Shown here piece after piece: positions 54,485-63,616 of a stretch of 64,000 nucleotides of DNA. Each line of letters opens with the position of its first letter. The first letter of the stretch is position 1. The notes beneath the pieces were generated by a model that saw nothing but the letters and a program-made list of their open reading frames with translations, had not been told where the DNA came from and did no database searches. Both the position numbers and the translations under genes were made by a program. Source of the DNA: Streptomyces sp. 846.5 (GTDB taxonomy: Bacteria > Actinomycetota > Actinomycetes > Streptomycetales > Streptomycetaceae); the NCBI RefSeq assembly GCF_004365705.1, contig NZ_SOBN01000001.1, positions 3,954,001 through 4,018,000 on the forward strand. Reading direction: 5' to 3'.

Positions 54485-55410
54485 CAGATCAGGTCCTCCG
54501 TACCGGCCTTGCGGATGTACAGCATGACCAGCACCAGCGTGCCGACCATCATGATGACAGACATCGCCGAGCCGACCGGGTAGCCGTCGGTCTTGCGCAG
54601 GAACAGGTTCTCGATGCTCTGGCCGACCACGCCGGTGTTGGCGTTGCCGAGCAGCTGGGCGTTGATGTAGTCGCCGATCGCCGGGATGAAGGTCAGCAGG
54701 GTGCCGCCGATCACGCCGGGCATGGACAGCGGGAGCGTGATCCGGCGCCAGGTCTGGAAGGTGCCGCAGTAGAGGTCGTTGCCGGCCTCCAGCAGCCGCG
54801 GGTCGATCTTCTCCAGCGAGGTGTACAGCGGGAGGATCATGAACGGCAGGAAGTTGTAGACCATGCCGCAGACCACCGCACCGGGGCTGGCCAGCACATG
54901 CGTGCCGACGGTGATCCCGAGCCTGCGGGTCACCCCGAGGATGTGCAGGTCGTTGAGGACCCGGACCACGAAGCCGTTGTCCGCCAGGATGGTCTTCCAG
55001 GCGATGGTGCGGATCAGGAAGCTGGTGAAGGAGGGCACGATCACCAGGGCCATCAGCAGCGACTTCCACTTGCCGCCCTTGAAGGCGATGAAGTACGCCA
55101 CCGGGTAGCCCAGGGCCAGGCAGAGCACCGTGGTCGCCACCGAGAAGATCCCGGAGTGCAGGTACTGGCGCCAGTACGGCTTGATCGCGTCCGCGTAGTT
55201 GGCCCAGTGCCAGGTCAGCTTGAAGCCGTCGTCGAAGTTGCCGGTCTGGACCGACGCCGACACCGAGGTGAGGATCGGGATCAGGAAGAAGAGGATCAGC
55301 CACAGCAGTCCGGGCAGCAGCAGCACCCAGGGGGTGATGTTGCGGCGCGGCCTGCGGTCCTCCGGGGGCGCCTCGGCCGCCGGGGCCTTGTCGAGCAGGG
55401 CGGTACTCAT
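54484..55410 (-). CDS. potB: Polyamine ABC transporter permease (PotB-like)
   Basis: 308 residues from ATG 55410, overlapping the ATPase stop (ATGA). Six membrane helices with the EAA loop LLEAGNDLYCGTFQTWRRIT then LPLSMPGVIGGTLLTFIPA. RTIAWKTILADNG is conserved in PotB. It forms the membrane pore with PotC. Confidence 0.92.
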   Translation of the reverse strand: MSTALLDKAPAAEAPPEDRRPRRNITPWVLLLPGLLWLILFFLIPILTSVSASVQTGNFDDGFKLTWHWANYADAIKPYWRQYLHSGIFSVATTVLCLALGYPVAYFIAFKGGKWKSLLMALVIVPSFTSFLIRTIAWKTILADNGFVVRVLNDLHILGVTRRLGITVGTHVLASPGAVVCGMVYNFLPFMILPLYTSLEKIDPRLLEAGNDLYCGTFQTWRRITLPLSMPGVIGGTLLTFIPAIGDYINAQLLGNANTGVVGQSIENLFLRKTDGYPVGSAMSVIMMVGTLVLVMLYIRKAGTEDLI

Positions 55411-56558
55411 GCGGCGCCCTCCTCGTCCAGGGCCGCGCCCGCCTCGATGTCCTGGGCGCCGTCGAGGCCGAAGCCCTGGCTGGGGTCCCAGTGCACGAAG
55501 ACCTCGCTGCCGGGGCGCTGGATCTCGCGTCCGGTGTTCTGCTCGAAGACCGAGAGCTCCTCGCCGGAGGGCAGCCTGACCAGGTACTGGGTGGAGACGC
55601 CGATGAACGAGGTGTCGGACACGGTGCCGCTGAGTGCGTTGAACCCGCTGGGGACGTCGGCCTCGCTCACCGCGAGCTGGACCTTCTCCGGACGGACACC
55701 CAGGATCACCTCGCCCGACACCGAGCGACAGCGCTTGGCGTCCAGGGTGAGCTTGCGGCCGTGCGCGGAGACGGTGACCACGTCGTCCGTGGCCGTCTCG
55801 ACCGTTCCGGGGATCAGGTTGGACTGGCCGAGGAAGTTGGCGACGAAGGTGGTCGCCGGGTTCTCGTAGAGCTCGGCGGGGGAGCCCAGCTGCTCGATCC
55901 GGCCGTGGTTCATCACCGCGATGGTGTCGGCCATGGTCATGGCCTCCTCCTGGTCGTGGGTGACGTGCACGAAGGTCAGACCGACCTCGGTCTGGATCCG
56001 CTTGAGCTCGATCTGCATCTGCCGGCGCAGCTTGAGGTCCAGCGCGCCCAGCGGCTCGTCCAGCAGCAGCACCTGGGGCTCGTTGATCAGGGCCCGGGCC
56101 AGCGCGATGCGCTGCTGCTGGCCGCCGGAGAGCTGGGTGGGCTTGCGCTTCGCCAGGTGGCCCAGCTCGACCAGTTCGAGCATCGCCTCGACCTGCGGCT
56201 TGACGCTCTTGAAGCCGCGGCGGCGGAGCCCGAAGGCGACGTTCTCGAAGATGTCCAGGTGCGGGAAGAGCGCGTAGTTCTGGAACACCGTGTTGACCGG
56301 CCGCCGGTAGGGCTTGGCATCGGTGACGTCCTTGTCACCGAGGAAGATCTGGCCCGCCGTCGGGTCCTCCAGACCGGAGACCATCCGCAGCGTCGTCGTC
56401 TTGCCGCAGCCGGAGGCGCCGAGCAGGGCGAAGAAGGAGCCCTGAGGGATGGTCAGGTCGATACCGTCGACCGCCGTGAACGCGCCGAAGCGCTTGGTGA
56501 GGCCGACCAGGCGGAGGTCGCCGCCCTCGGTCCGGCCCATAACGTCAGTGGAGCCCAT
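55407..56558 (-). CDS. potA: Polyamine ABC transporter ATPase (PotA-like)
   Basis: 383 residues from ATG 56558. The nucleotide-binding domain has Walker [14 protein letters not shown], the signature [15 protein letters not shown], Walker [13 protein letters not shown] and the switch His in [14 protein letters not shown] domain follows (from about 270), ending in an acidic tail. It powers polyamine import. It lies 58 nt downstream of potD. Confidence 0.94.
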   Translation of the reverse strand: MGSTDVMGRTEGGDLRLVGLTKRFGAFTAVDGIDLTIPQGSFFALLGASGCGKTTTLRMVSGLEDPTAGQIFLGDKDVTDAKPYRRPVNTVFQNYALFPHLDIFENVAFGLRRRGFKSVKPQVEAMLELVELGHLAKRKPTQLSGGQQQRIALARALINEPQVLLLDEPLGALDLKLRRQMQIELKRIQTEVGLTFVHVTHDQEEAMTMADTIAVMNHGRIEQLGSPAELYENPATTFVANFLGQSNLIPGTVETATDDVVTVSAHGRKLTLDAKRCRSVSGEVILGVRPEKVQLAVSEADVPSGFNALSGTVSDTSFIGVSTQYLVRLPSGEELSVFEQNTGREIQRPGSEVFVHWDPSQGFGLDGAQDIEAGAALDEEGAA

Positions 56559-56616
56559 CGAGAATCTTCTTTCGCATCGGCGTCGGTGAGGTGTCCGTCG
56601 AACGGGAGCGGGCGGC

Positions 56617-57864
56617 CTACTGGCCGATGGCCTGCTGGAACCGGCTGGTGTAGTCGTCGAGCTGGGCGATGGTGAGCTTCATGAACCCGTGCGCGTTCGC
56701 CTGCATCTGCTGGGTGGGGACGATCAGCGGCGAGGCGGCCGTCGCCGGGTCCAGCTTCTGCAGCGCCGCCACCGCGCCCTCGACCGAGGGGACGTAGTCG
56801 ATGTAGTCGTCGAGCTGCGCCGCCACATCCGGCTGGAGGTAGTAGTTGAGCATCTTCTCGGCGTTGGTCTTGTGCCGGGCGAAGTTGGGGATCACGCAGT
56901 TGTCGGACCAGGCCAGCAGACCCTCCTTGGGGAGGTTCAGGGTGACCAGGTTGTCCACCCCGAGCTGGGCCACGTCGCCGGAGTAGGCCATGGTCACGGC
57001 GGTGTTGCCGTTCTGGAAGTCGCTCAGGTAGTCGTTGCCGGTGAAGGACCGGACCTGGCCCGAGCTCAGCGCCCTGCGCACGTACTCCAGTGCCTCGTTG
57101 AACTGCTTCTCGGTGAACTGCTCCGGGTTGTGGCCGATGGCGAGCAGCGCCAGCGCCACGGTGTCCTCCATCTCGCTGAACAGCGAGACCTTCCCGTGCA
57201 GGTCGGAGCGGGTGAACACCTCGGCGATGGAGGTGATCGGGGTCTTCACCAGCTTGGTGTTGTAGGCGATGGTGGTGAAGCCGTAGGCCCAGGGGACGGA
57301 GAAGCGGCGGCCGGGGTCGACCGGGTCCTTGAGGACGCTCGGCAGCAGGTTGCCGTGGTTGGGGATGTTGGCGAGGTCCAGTTCCTGGATGTAGTCGTAC
57401 GTCCGGTACTTGGCCACCATGTAGTCGCTGACGACCAGCACGTCGTACCCGGTGTCGATGCCCTTGACCAGGTACGGGTCGACCTTGGTGTAGAAGTCGT
57501 TGTTGTCGTTGATGATCTCCAGGTAGTCGACCTGGATCCCGGTCTGCTTGGTGAAGGCGTTCAGCGTGGGGTGCACGCTGGGGTGCTTGTCGTCCTGGAT
57601 GTCGATGTACGCCGGCCAGGTCGCCCAGACGACCTTCTTCTCGGTGGCCGAGTAGTCCTTGCCCGCCTGTCCGGTCGCCTTGGCGCCGTCGGGGACGACA
57701 TGCCCCTGGACGCCGCAGGCCGACAGCGCTCCGGCGCCCGCCACGGCGAGACCGCCCGCGGTGGCACCCCGGAGCAGCGAGCGGCGGCTCATCGCGGCGG
57801 TGGTGGAACGGGCGCGGGTGCGGTTGGTGAACCGCGCCAGGTCTTCGAGGCTGAGGCCCTTCAT
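56617..57864 (-). CDS. potD: Polyamine-binding lipoprotein (PotD-like)
   Basis: 415 residues from ATG 57864. The N terminus holds SRRSLLRGATAGGLAVAGAG, a Tat-type twin-arginine signal, and the lipobox LSAC at about residue 49. The PotD fold includes VVWATWPAYIDIQDD, DVLVVSDYMVAKY and IAYNTKLVKTPITS. It binds spermidine or putrescine outside the membrane. The order potD-potA-potB-potC fits a single transcript. A gap of 446 bases separates it from paaN. Confidence 0.93.
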   Translation of the reverse strand: MKGLSLEDLARFTNRTRARSTTAAMSRRSLLRGATAGGLAVAGAGALSACGVQGHVVPDGAKATGQAGKDYSATEKKVVWATWPAYIDIQDDKHPSVHPTLNAFTKQTGIQVDYLEIINDNNDFYTKVDPYLVKGIDTGYDVLVVSDYMVAKYRTYDYIQELDLANIPNHGNLLPSVLKDPVDPGRRFSVPWAYGFTTIAYNTKLVKTPITSIAEVFTRSDLHGKVSLFSEMEDTVALALLAIGHNPEQFTEKQFNEALEYVRRALSSGQVRSFTGNDYLSDFQNGNTAVTMAYSGDVAQLGVDNLVTLNLPKEGLLAWSDNCVIPNFARHKTNAEKMLNYYLQPDVAAQLDDYIDYVPSVEGAVAALQKLDPATAASPLIVPTQQMQANAHGFMKLTIAQLDDYTSRFQQAIGQ

Positions 57865-58310
57865 GGGAGTGATGTGGCCTTTCTGTCAGGCGGCACGGAA
57901 GGGGATGGGGACAGAGATTAGGGCGAAAAGCTGCGGTTTCCAGGCTTCCAAGCGTGTTCGACAGCGGAATCGTTATCGTTCACGCCATTCGGCAACGTGA
58001 TCCGCATTACCGCTCACCCTGAGTGACCCGGCGTCCCGAAAGCCAGATACAGGATGTAAAAGGCGCAACAGAAGCCCTGCACATCTGACAGCCGAAAGCC
58101 GCAGGGGCCGTACGGGAGAATCCCCGTGCGGCCCCTGCGGCTTGAGCGTCATGTGCGGCATCCCTGCTCCGGATTCGGTCGCCCGAACCCGGAAGCGGAG
58201 GGGCGTTCACCAGTTTCCCTAGAGTCTGGGCCCTGGTGTCGCCGCACTTCAGCAGGCAGTGCGTCAGTCGTCCGTACGCGTCCTTGACACGTTGCTGCTT
58301 CCGGTCCGCG
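57865..58310. other. Intergenic upstream of potD, one hairpin, no gene
   Basis: The potD promoter must lie here. Region 57900-58080 is less GC-rich than average. Apart from the paaN terminator (58096-58143) I see no gene, repeat or riboswitch-like fold. Confidence 0.5.
58096..58143 (-). terminator. Terminator hairpin of the paaN transcript
   Basis: A long near-perfect stem: AAGCCGCAGGGGCCG on one side pairs with CGGCCCCTGCGGCTT on the other, with a short GGGAGAATCCCC-like tip. It lies about 170 nt past the paaN stop on the minus strand. Confidence 0.65.
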
Positions 58311-59990
58311 CTACCGCAGCTCGCGCCGGACCTCGACGACCCGGAAGCGGTTGGCCACGAAGGCCGCGTCGCAGTAGGCGGAGTTGGCGGCCGGGTTGGC
58401 GCCGGTGCCGTGCAGGTCGGAGAAGGCGGCGGTCTGGTTGACGTAGACCTGCCCGGTGAGGTTCAGCGACAGCGACACCCCCGAGTCCAGGCAGGCGTCC
58501 ACCACGGCGGCCTCCACCTCCAGCGAGGTTGTGTACGCGGCGGCGGTCATCGCCCCGCGCTCGCGCACGGTCTCGCGCAGCTGCTCGACGGCCTGGGCGG
58601 TGGAGTCCACCGCGACCGCGAAGGCCACCGGCCCGAAGCACTCCCCGGGCAGGGCGTCCCTGGCGATGTCCAGGCCGACCAGCGCCGGGGTGCGGACCAC
58701 CGCGTCCGGGAACTCCGGCACCGCGACGGCCCGCGACGCCACCAGCACCTCCCCGAACTCGCCCTTCTCCGCCTGCTCCAACCGCTGCAGCACGCCCGGG
58801 TTGACGATCGCGCCGAGCAGCCCCGCCGCGCGGGCGTCGTCGCCGAGCAGCCGGTCCAGTGAACGTCCGAGGTCGGCGACGACCTCGGCGAAGGTCTTGT
58901 GCCCCTGGTCGGTGTCCAGTCCGGCCCGGGGCAGCAGCAGGTTCTGCGGGGTGGTGCACATCTGGCCGCTGTAGAGCGCCAGCGAGAAGGCCAGGTTGCC
59001 GAGCATCCCGGCGTAGTCGGCGGTGGAGTCGATCACGATCGTGTTGACCCCGGCCTTCTCGGTGTAGACCAGCGCCTGCCGGGCGTTCTGCTCCAGCCAG
59101 TCGCCGAACTCGCTGGACCCGGTGTAGTCGACGATCCGCACGTCCGGGTGCAGGGCGAGGGTCTTCGCCAGCCCCTGCCCGGGCTGCTCGGCGGCCAGCA
59201 GCACCACGTCCGGGCTGAAGCCGGCCTCGGCGAGCACCTCGCGGGCGACCGAGACGGTGAGCGCCAGCGGCAGCACGGCCCGCGGGTGCGGCTTGACCAG
59301 GACGGGGTTGCCGGTGGCCAGCGAGGCGAACAGGCCCGGGTAGCCGTTCCAGGTCGGGAAGGTGTTGCAGCCGACCAGCAGCGCGGTCCCGCGCGGCACC
59401 GGGGTGAACTCCTTCACCAGGCGCAGCGGGTCGCGCTTGCCCTGCGGCTTGGTCCACTCGGCGCGTTCGGGCAGCCGGGTCTGCTCGGCGTACGCGTAGG
59501 CCACCGCCTCCAGGCCGCGGTCCTGGGCGTGCGGACCGCCGGCCTGGAAGGCCATTCCGGCCGCCTGTCCGGTGGTGTGCATGACGGCGGCGCCGAACTC
59601 GGGGGAGCGGGCGTTGATCCGGGCGAGGATCTCGCAGCAGACCGCGGCCCGCAGCAGCGGTCCGGCCGCGGCCCAGCCCGGGCGCGCGGCCCGGGCCGCC
59701 GCGAACAGCGCCTCCGGGTCCCCGGCGTGCGGGTAGGCCACCCCCAGCGCGGGCCCGAACGGCGACTGCTCGCCGCCCTGCTCGGGCCCCGGCCCGACCA
59801 GCCCGTCCGTTCCCGGCTGGTCCAGCAGCAGCTCCCGCCCCTGCAGGGCGTCCAGCCCGACCGGCTCCCCGTACGCCCGGGGCGACTCGGGGTAGGGCGA
59901 CCAGTAGTCGCGTGCGGCGAGCGCCGCGAGGGCCCGGTCCAGCGTGGCCCGGTGACGGTCGATCAGCTCGCGGGAATTCTCGTGGGACAT
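58311..59990 (-). CDS. paaN: PaaN-type phenylacetate-degradation aldehyde dehydrogenase
   Basis: 559 residues from ATG 59990 with GGAGTG upstream. The ALDH fold shows ALLVGCNTFPTWNGYPGLFA, DYTGSSEFGDWLEQNARQAL and the catalytic cysteine in YSGQMCTTPQNLLL. The overall sequence matches stand-alone PaaN (no fused MaoC hydratase, unlike PaaZ). It oxidises an aldehyde in the ring-opening branch of phenylacetate breakdown. It lies downstream of a MarR gene with a PaaR-like operator in between, so it is probably induced by phenylacetyl-CoA. Confidence 0.92.
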   Translation of the reverse strand: MSHENSRELIDRHRATLDRALAALAARDYWSPYPESPRAYGEPVGLDALQGRELLLDQPGTDGLVGPGPEQGGEQSPFGPALGVAYPHAGDPEALFAAARAARPGWAAAGPLLRAAVCCEILARINARSPEFGAAVMHTTGQAAGMAFQAGGPHAQDRGLEAVAYAYAEQTRLPERAEWTKPQGKRDPLRLVKEFTPVPRGTALLVGCNTFPTWNGYPGLFASLATGNPVLVKPHPRAVLPLALTVSVAREVLAEAGFSPDVVLLAAEQPGQGLAKTLALHPDVRIVDYTGSSEFGDWLEQNARQALVYTEKAGVNTIVIDSTADYAGMLGNLAFSLALYSGQMCTTPQNLLLPRAGLDTDQGHKTFAEVVADLGRSLDRLLGDDARAAGLLGAIVNPGVLQRLEQAEKGEFGEVLVASRAVAVPEFPDAVVRTPALVGLDIARDALPGECFGPVAFAVAVDSTAQAVEQLRETVRERGAMTAAAYTTSLEVEAAVVDACLDSGVSLSLNLTGQVYVNQTAAFSDLHGTGANPAANSAYCDAAFVANRFRVVEVRRELR

Positions 59991-60034
59991 GGAGGCACTC
60001 CTCAGTGAGTCCTGGCTACACTGCCGGAACTCAG

Positions 60035-60056
60035 ACTAACCGAATGATCGGTCGGT
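60035..60056. promoter_or_regulatory. PaaR-like operator upstream of paaN
   Basis: ACTAACCG-AATGAT-CGGTCGGT. The arms ACCG and CGGT with 6-nt spacer, flanked by ACTN and NGGT, closely fit the 22-bp PaaR site I recall from Corynebacterium glutamicum (ACTNACCG-N6-CGGTNAGT). It lies 45-66 bp before paaN. Confidence 0.75.
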
Positions 60057-60509
60057 TCAAGGGGTGGACGCGGACGCCCCCGCCACCTTCCCCAGCACCC
60101 GCTCCAGCAGCGCCAGCTCCTCCTGGTCCAGCGCCAGCAGCCGCTGCGGCGGCCGGGCCAGGATCGACTCGGCCAGCTCCGCCATCTCCTGCCCGGCCGG
60201 CGTGTTCGTCACGATCTTGCAGCGGCGGTCCTCGGGGTGGACGCTGCGGACCACCAGGCCCCGCCGCTCCAGATCGTCCACGACCAGCGTGGTGTACGGC
60301 TTGTCGGTCCGCAGCCGCGCGGTGAGCTCGCTCATCCGCAGCGGCCCGGCCGCCAGCCGCCGCAGCACCTTGCTGCGGATGAAGCTCATGCCGGTCACCT
60401 CGGCCAGCTGCACCAGACGCTCGTCCTCCTCCAGCACGAGTTCGCGCATCACCCGGTAGGCCCGGGTCGCGGCGGCCAGCCCCTGCTCCCCGTCCTCTGC
60501 AGCACTCAT
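60057..60509 (-). CDS. MarR-family transcriptional regulator
   Basis: 150 residues from ATG 60509, overlapping the MFS stop by 4 nt. The winged helix is visible: MSFIRSKVLRRLAAGPLRMS then ELTARLRTDKPYTTLVVDDL and ERRGLVVRSVHPEDRR. The length is normal. Coupled to the MFS exporter gene, so it probably controls that gene in response to an exported compound. Confidence 0.88.
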   Translation of the reverse strand: MSAAEDGEQGLAAATRAYRVMRELVLEEDERLVQLAEVTGMSFIRSKVLRRLAAGPLRMSELTARLRTDKPYTTLVVDDLERRGLVVRSVHPEDRRCKIVTNTPAGQEMAELAESILARPPQRLLALDQEELALLERVLGKVAGASASTP

Positions 60510-61999
60510 GCGGCGACCTCCGTCCTGACGGCCGCGGGCCCGCTGAGCCTGGCGGCGTTGCGGGCGGCGGTCCCCCGGGCCCAGGCGCCGGTGGTGACCA
60601 CGCCCAGGACCAGCACCGCGAGTCCGCAGCCCACGGTGATCCACCAGCCGACGTGGCTGGCCTGGGTGAAGGCGGCCGCGCCGGCGGATCCGTGCACCGA
60701 GGAGGTCACCACGGAGACGATGACCGCGACCCCCAGCGACTGGCCGACCTGGCGGCTGGTCGAGGCGACCGCGGCGGCCACCCCGGCCTGGCTGCGCGGC
60801 ATCCCGGAGACGGCGGTGTTGGTGATCGGCGCGTTGACCATCCCGAAGCCGAGGCCGAACAGCAGGTAGGCGGCCATCAGCTGGGCGACCGGGGTGGTCA
60901 GGCTGAGCCCGGTGAGCATCAGCCCGCTCGCGGACATGGTGACCCCGGCGACGATCAGCGGGACGCGTGGACCACGGGCGCCGACGATCCGTCCGGACAG
61001 CGGCGCGAAGACCACCGTCATCGCGGCCATCGGCAGGGTGTAGAGACCGGCCCGCAGCGCGCTGTAGCCGAGGGCGTTCTGCAGGTAGAGGGTGTTGAGG
61101 AAGAGGAAGCCGGCCAGCGCCGCGAAACCGCAGACCGCGATCACGGTGGCCCCGGAGAACGGGACGCTGCGGAAGAACCGCAGGTCGATCAGGGGTTCGT
61201 CGCGGCGTGGCTCATAGGCGAGCAGCCCGGCCAGGGCGGCGACGCCGAGGGCGAAGCAGCCGATGGTCTGCGCCGAGGTCCAGCCGGCCGTGGGGGCCTC
61301 GATGATGCCGTAGGTGATCGAGGCCAGCAGGGTGATCACCAGCAGCTGGCCGACCGGGTCCACCCGGCGCGCCTTGGCCGCCTTGGACTCCGGCACGAAG
61401 CGCCCGGCCAGCAGCAGCGCGGCGATGCCGACCGGGATGTTGATCCAGAAGATCGACTGCCAGCCGACCGACCCGACCAGCAGCCCGCCGAGGACCGGGC
61501 CGAGCGCCATGCTGACGCCGACGGTGCCGCCCCAGACGCCGATGGCCCGGGCGCGCTCGCGGGGGTCGGTGAAGGTGTTGGTGATGATCGACATGGCCAC
61601 CGGGTTGAGCATCGAACCGCCGACGGCCTGGACCATCCGCGCCGCGATCAGCCAGCCCAGGCTGGGGGAGAGGCTGCAGAGCAGCGAGCCCAGGGTGAAC
61701 AGGGCGAGACCGGCCTGGAAGGTCCGTCGCCGGCCGATCCGGTCGCCGGTGGAGCCGGAGAGCATCAGCAGGCTGGCCAGCACCAGGGTGTAGGCGTCGA
61801 TCGTCCACTGCAGCCCGGAGACGGAGGCGTGCAGATCGCGCTGGACGGAGGGGAGCGCCACATTCACGATCGTGTTGTCGAGGCCGACGATGAACAGGCT
61901 CATGCAACAGATGGCGAGGATCAGGAAGCGCCTTCGGGCGCTCAAGGGTGCTCCGGTGGTGACCGGTATATCGGCTTCCGGCATGGCGACCCGCTTCAT
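60506..61999 (-). CDS. MFS multidrug exporter (DHA2/EmrB type)
   Basis: 497 residues from ATG 61999 with AGGAGT upstream; an in-frame ATG at 61984 is also possible. About 14 membrane helices, opening LILAICCMSLFIVGLDNTIV and the DHA2 signature NVALPSVQRDL. GDRIGRRRTFQAGLALFTLG is the loop 2-3 motif. Substrate unknown. It is divergent from a TetR gene with 82 bp between. Confidence 0.88.
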   Translation of the reverse strand: MKRVAMPEADIPVTTGAPLSARRRFLILAICCMSLFIVGLDNTIVNVALPSVQRDLHASVSGLQWTIDAYTLVLASLLMLSGSTGDRIGRRRTFQAGLALFTLGSLLCSLSPSLGWLIAARMVQAVGGSMLNPVAMSIITNTFTDPRERARAIGVWGGTVGVSMALGPVLGGLLVGSVGWQSIFWINIPVGIAALLLAGRFVPESKAAKARRVDPVGQLLVITLLASITYGIIEAPTAGWTSAQTIGCFALGVAALAGLLAYEPRRDEPLIDLRFFRSVPFSGATVIAVCGFAALAGFLFLNTLYLQNALGYSALRAGLYTLPMAAMTVVFAPLSGRIVGARGPRVPLIVAGVTMSASGLMLTGLSLTTPVAQLMAAYLLFGLGFGMVNAPITNTAVSGMPRSQAGVAAAVASTSRQVGQSLGVAVIVSVVTSSVHGSAGAAAFTQASHVGWWITVGCGLAVLVLGVVTTGAWARGTAARNAARLSGPAAVRTEVAA

Positions 62000-62044
62000 C
62001 AGTTGGACTCCTATAACCGTTATGACAGTACAACTATCTCCCCG

Positions 62045-62057
62045 TGGGTGCCACCCA
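62045..62057. promoter_or_regulatory. Short palindrome in the MFS/TetR intergenic region
   Basis: TGGGTG-C-CACCCA, 6-bp arms around one base, between the divergent MFS and TetR starts. A second palindrome, TAACCGTTA, lies nearer to the MFS start at 62013-62021. Either could be a regulator site; both are short enough to be chance. Confidence 0.35.
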
Positions 62058-62081
62058 GGGGCTGCCGCTAGGCTGCGCAGC

Positions 62082-62681
62082 ATGGTCGACAACCCGCGCG
62101 TACAGCGCCGTGACGCCTACACCGTCGAGACGCTGCTCGCGGTGACGGTGCGGGTGTTCAACGAGCGCGGTTACGACGGCACCTCGATGGAGGACCTCTC
62201 CCGGGCCGCTGGCATCAGCAAGTCGTCGATCTACCACCATGTCCGCGGCAAGGAGGAACTGCTGCGGCTGGCCGTGGGCCGGGCCCTGGACGGCCTGTTC
62301 GGCATCCTGGACGAGCCCGCCGCCACCGACGGCCGCGCGGTCGACCGGCTGGAGCACGTGGTGCGCCGCACCACCGAGGTGCTGGCCGCCGAACTGCCGT
62401 ACGTCACCCTGCTGCTGCGGGTCCGTGGCAACACCGCCACCGAGCAGTGGGCGCTGCAGCAGCGCCGCGCCTACGACCACCGGGTCGCGGAGCTGCTGGC
62501 CGAGGCCGTGCGCGACGGCGACCTGCGCGCCGACATCGAGCCCAGGCTGGCCACCCGGCTGCTCTACGGCATGATCAACTCCCTGGTGGAATGGTACCGG
62601 CCCGGACCGGACGAGAAGTCCGCGCAGCACATCGCCGACGCGGTGACCCTGCTCGCCTTCGGCGGCCTGCGCGCGCCTTAG
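62082..62681 (+). CDS. paaR: TetR-family regulator, probably PaaR-like
   Basis: 199 residues from ATG 62082. The helix-turn-helix reads TVETLLAVTVRVFNERGYDG, TSMEDLSRAAGISKSSIYHH and VRGKEELLRLAVGRAL. It clusters in style with TetR regulators of phenylacetate genes. The PaaR-like operators at 60035 and 63568, each near one of its likely targets, support this. The ligand should be phenylacetyl-CoA. Divergent from the MFS exporter, so that gene is an alternative target. Confidence 0.78.
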   Translation: MVDNPRVQRRDAYTVETLLAVTVRVFNERGYDGTSMEDLSRAAGISKSSIYHHVRGKEELLRLAVGRALDGLFGILDEPAATDGRAVDRLEHVVRRTTEVLAAELPYVTLLLRVRGNTATEQWALQQRRAYDHRVAELLAEAVRDGDLRADIEPRLATRLLYGMINSLVEWYRPGPDEKSAQHIADAVTLLAFGGLRAP

Positions 62682-62705
62682 CCGCCCCGGAGCACCCCCG
62701 CGCGT

Positions 62706-63470
62706 TCAGTCCGGCAGCACCGGCGTCCGGTCGGTCTCGTCGAACACCAGCAGGGTGTGCGTGCCGAGCACCTCCGGGATCGCCTGGATCCGGTTCAGCA
62801 CCAGGTCGCGCAGGGCCCGGTTGTCCACCGTGTGCACCAGCATCAGTACGTCGAACTCCCCGCTGACCAGGGCCATGTGCTCGACCCCCGGCAGTTCCAG
62901 CAGCTGCCCCCTGACAGTGCGCCAGGAGTTCTGCACGATCTTCAGGGTGATGTACGCGGAGGCGCCCTGCCCGGCCCGCTCATGGTCCACCCGCGCGGTG
63001 AACCCCCTGATCACGCCGGACTCGACCATGCGCGCGATCCGCGCATAGGCATTGGCCCTGGACACATGGACCCGCTCGGCGACCGAGCGGATCGAGGCCC
63101 GCCCGTCCTGCTGCAGCAGCCGCAGGATGGCCCGGTCGATCCGGTCCAGCTGACGCGAGTCGGAGCCGCCAGCATCCGCACCACCCGCGCCGCCGCCCCC
63201 CACCCCGTCGGACGGTGACGAGGACGCCGGACCGGCGGGCTTCCGGCCGCTCCGCCGCTCCGGCTCCTGACGGCCGGCGCCGGGGCGCGCGGCGGGGGCC
63301 GGCGGATGCGCCGCCCGGCCGCCGACCGAGCCGGGAACGGCGGCCGACGCGGAGCGCTGGCGGGCCCGTTCGGCGATCCATTCGGCCGCCGATCCCGACC
63401 GGACGGGGGGCAGCGGCGAGTGCCGGGTTCGGCGGGGCTCACCCGGTCCGGCCATCTGTTCAGCGGACAT
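62706..63470 (-). CDS. Lrp/AsnC-family regulator with long N-terminal tail
   Basis: 254 residues from ATG 63470 with GGGGAGG upstream. The first about 105 residues are disordered, rich in Pro, Ala, Arg and Gly. The Lrp helix-turn-helix starts LDRIDRAILRLLQQDGRASI then RSVAERVHVSRANAYARIAR. The RAM ligand domain ends VLGTHTLLVFDET. Typical Lrp proteins are about 150 residues, so the tail is unusual. It is divergent from the second E1 alpha gene, as with the bkd regulator BkdR, and probably responds to an amino acid. Confidence 0.85.
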   Translation of the reverse strand: MSAEQMAGPGEPRRTRHSPLPPVRSGSAAEWIAERARQRSASAAVPGSVGGRAAHPPAPAARPGAGRQEPERRSGRKPAGPASSSPSDGVGGGGAGGADAGGSDSRQLDRIDRAILRLLQQDGRASIRSVAERVHVSRANAYARIARMVESGVIRGFTARVDHERAGQGASAYITLKIVQNSWRTVRGQLLELPGVEHMALVSGEFDVLMLVHTVDNRALRDLVLNRIQAIPEVLGTHTLLVFDETDRTPVLPD

Positions 63471-63567
63471 GGTTCTTTCGCCTCCCCTGGTGGACACCCT
63501 GATTCCAGCACAGCGCGGGAGCAGCCGTTTGTCCACCACTTGCTCGTGACAGTAGCCGATTCGATCA

Positions 63568-63589
63568 ATCGACCGAACAATCGGTAGGG
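63568..63589. promoter_or_regulatory. PaaR-like operator before the second E1 alpha gene
   Basis: ATCGACCG-AACAAT-CGGTAGGG. The inner arms ACCG and CGGT with 6-nt spacer match the paaN site at 60035. It lies in the 146-bp divergent region between the Lrp gene and the E1 alpha gene. Confidence 0.6.
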
Positions 63590-63616
63590 AGCAGTGGCCC
63601 GCACCGGAGGAGCCCG

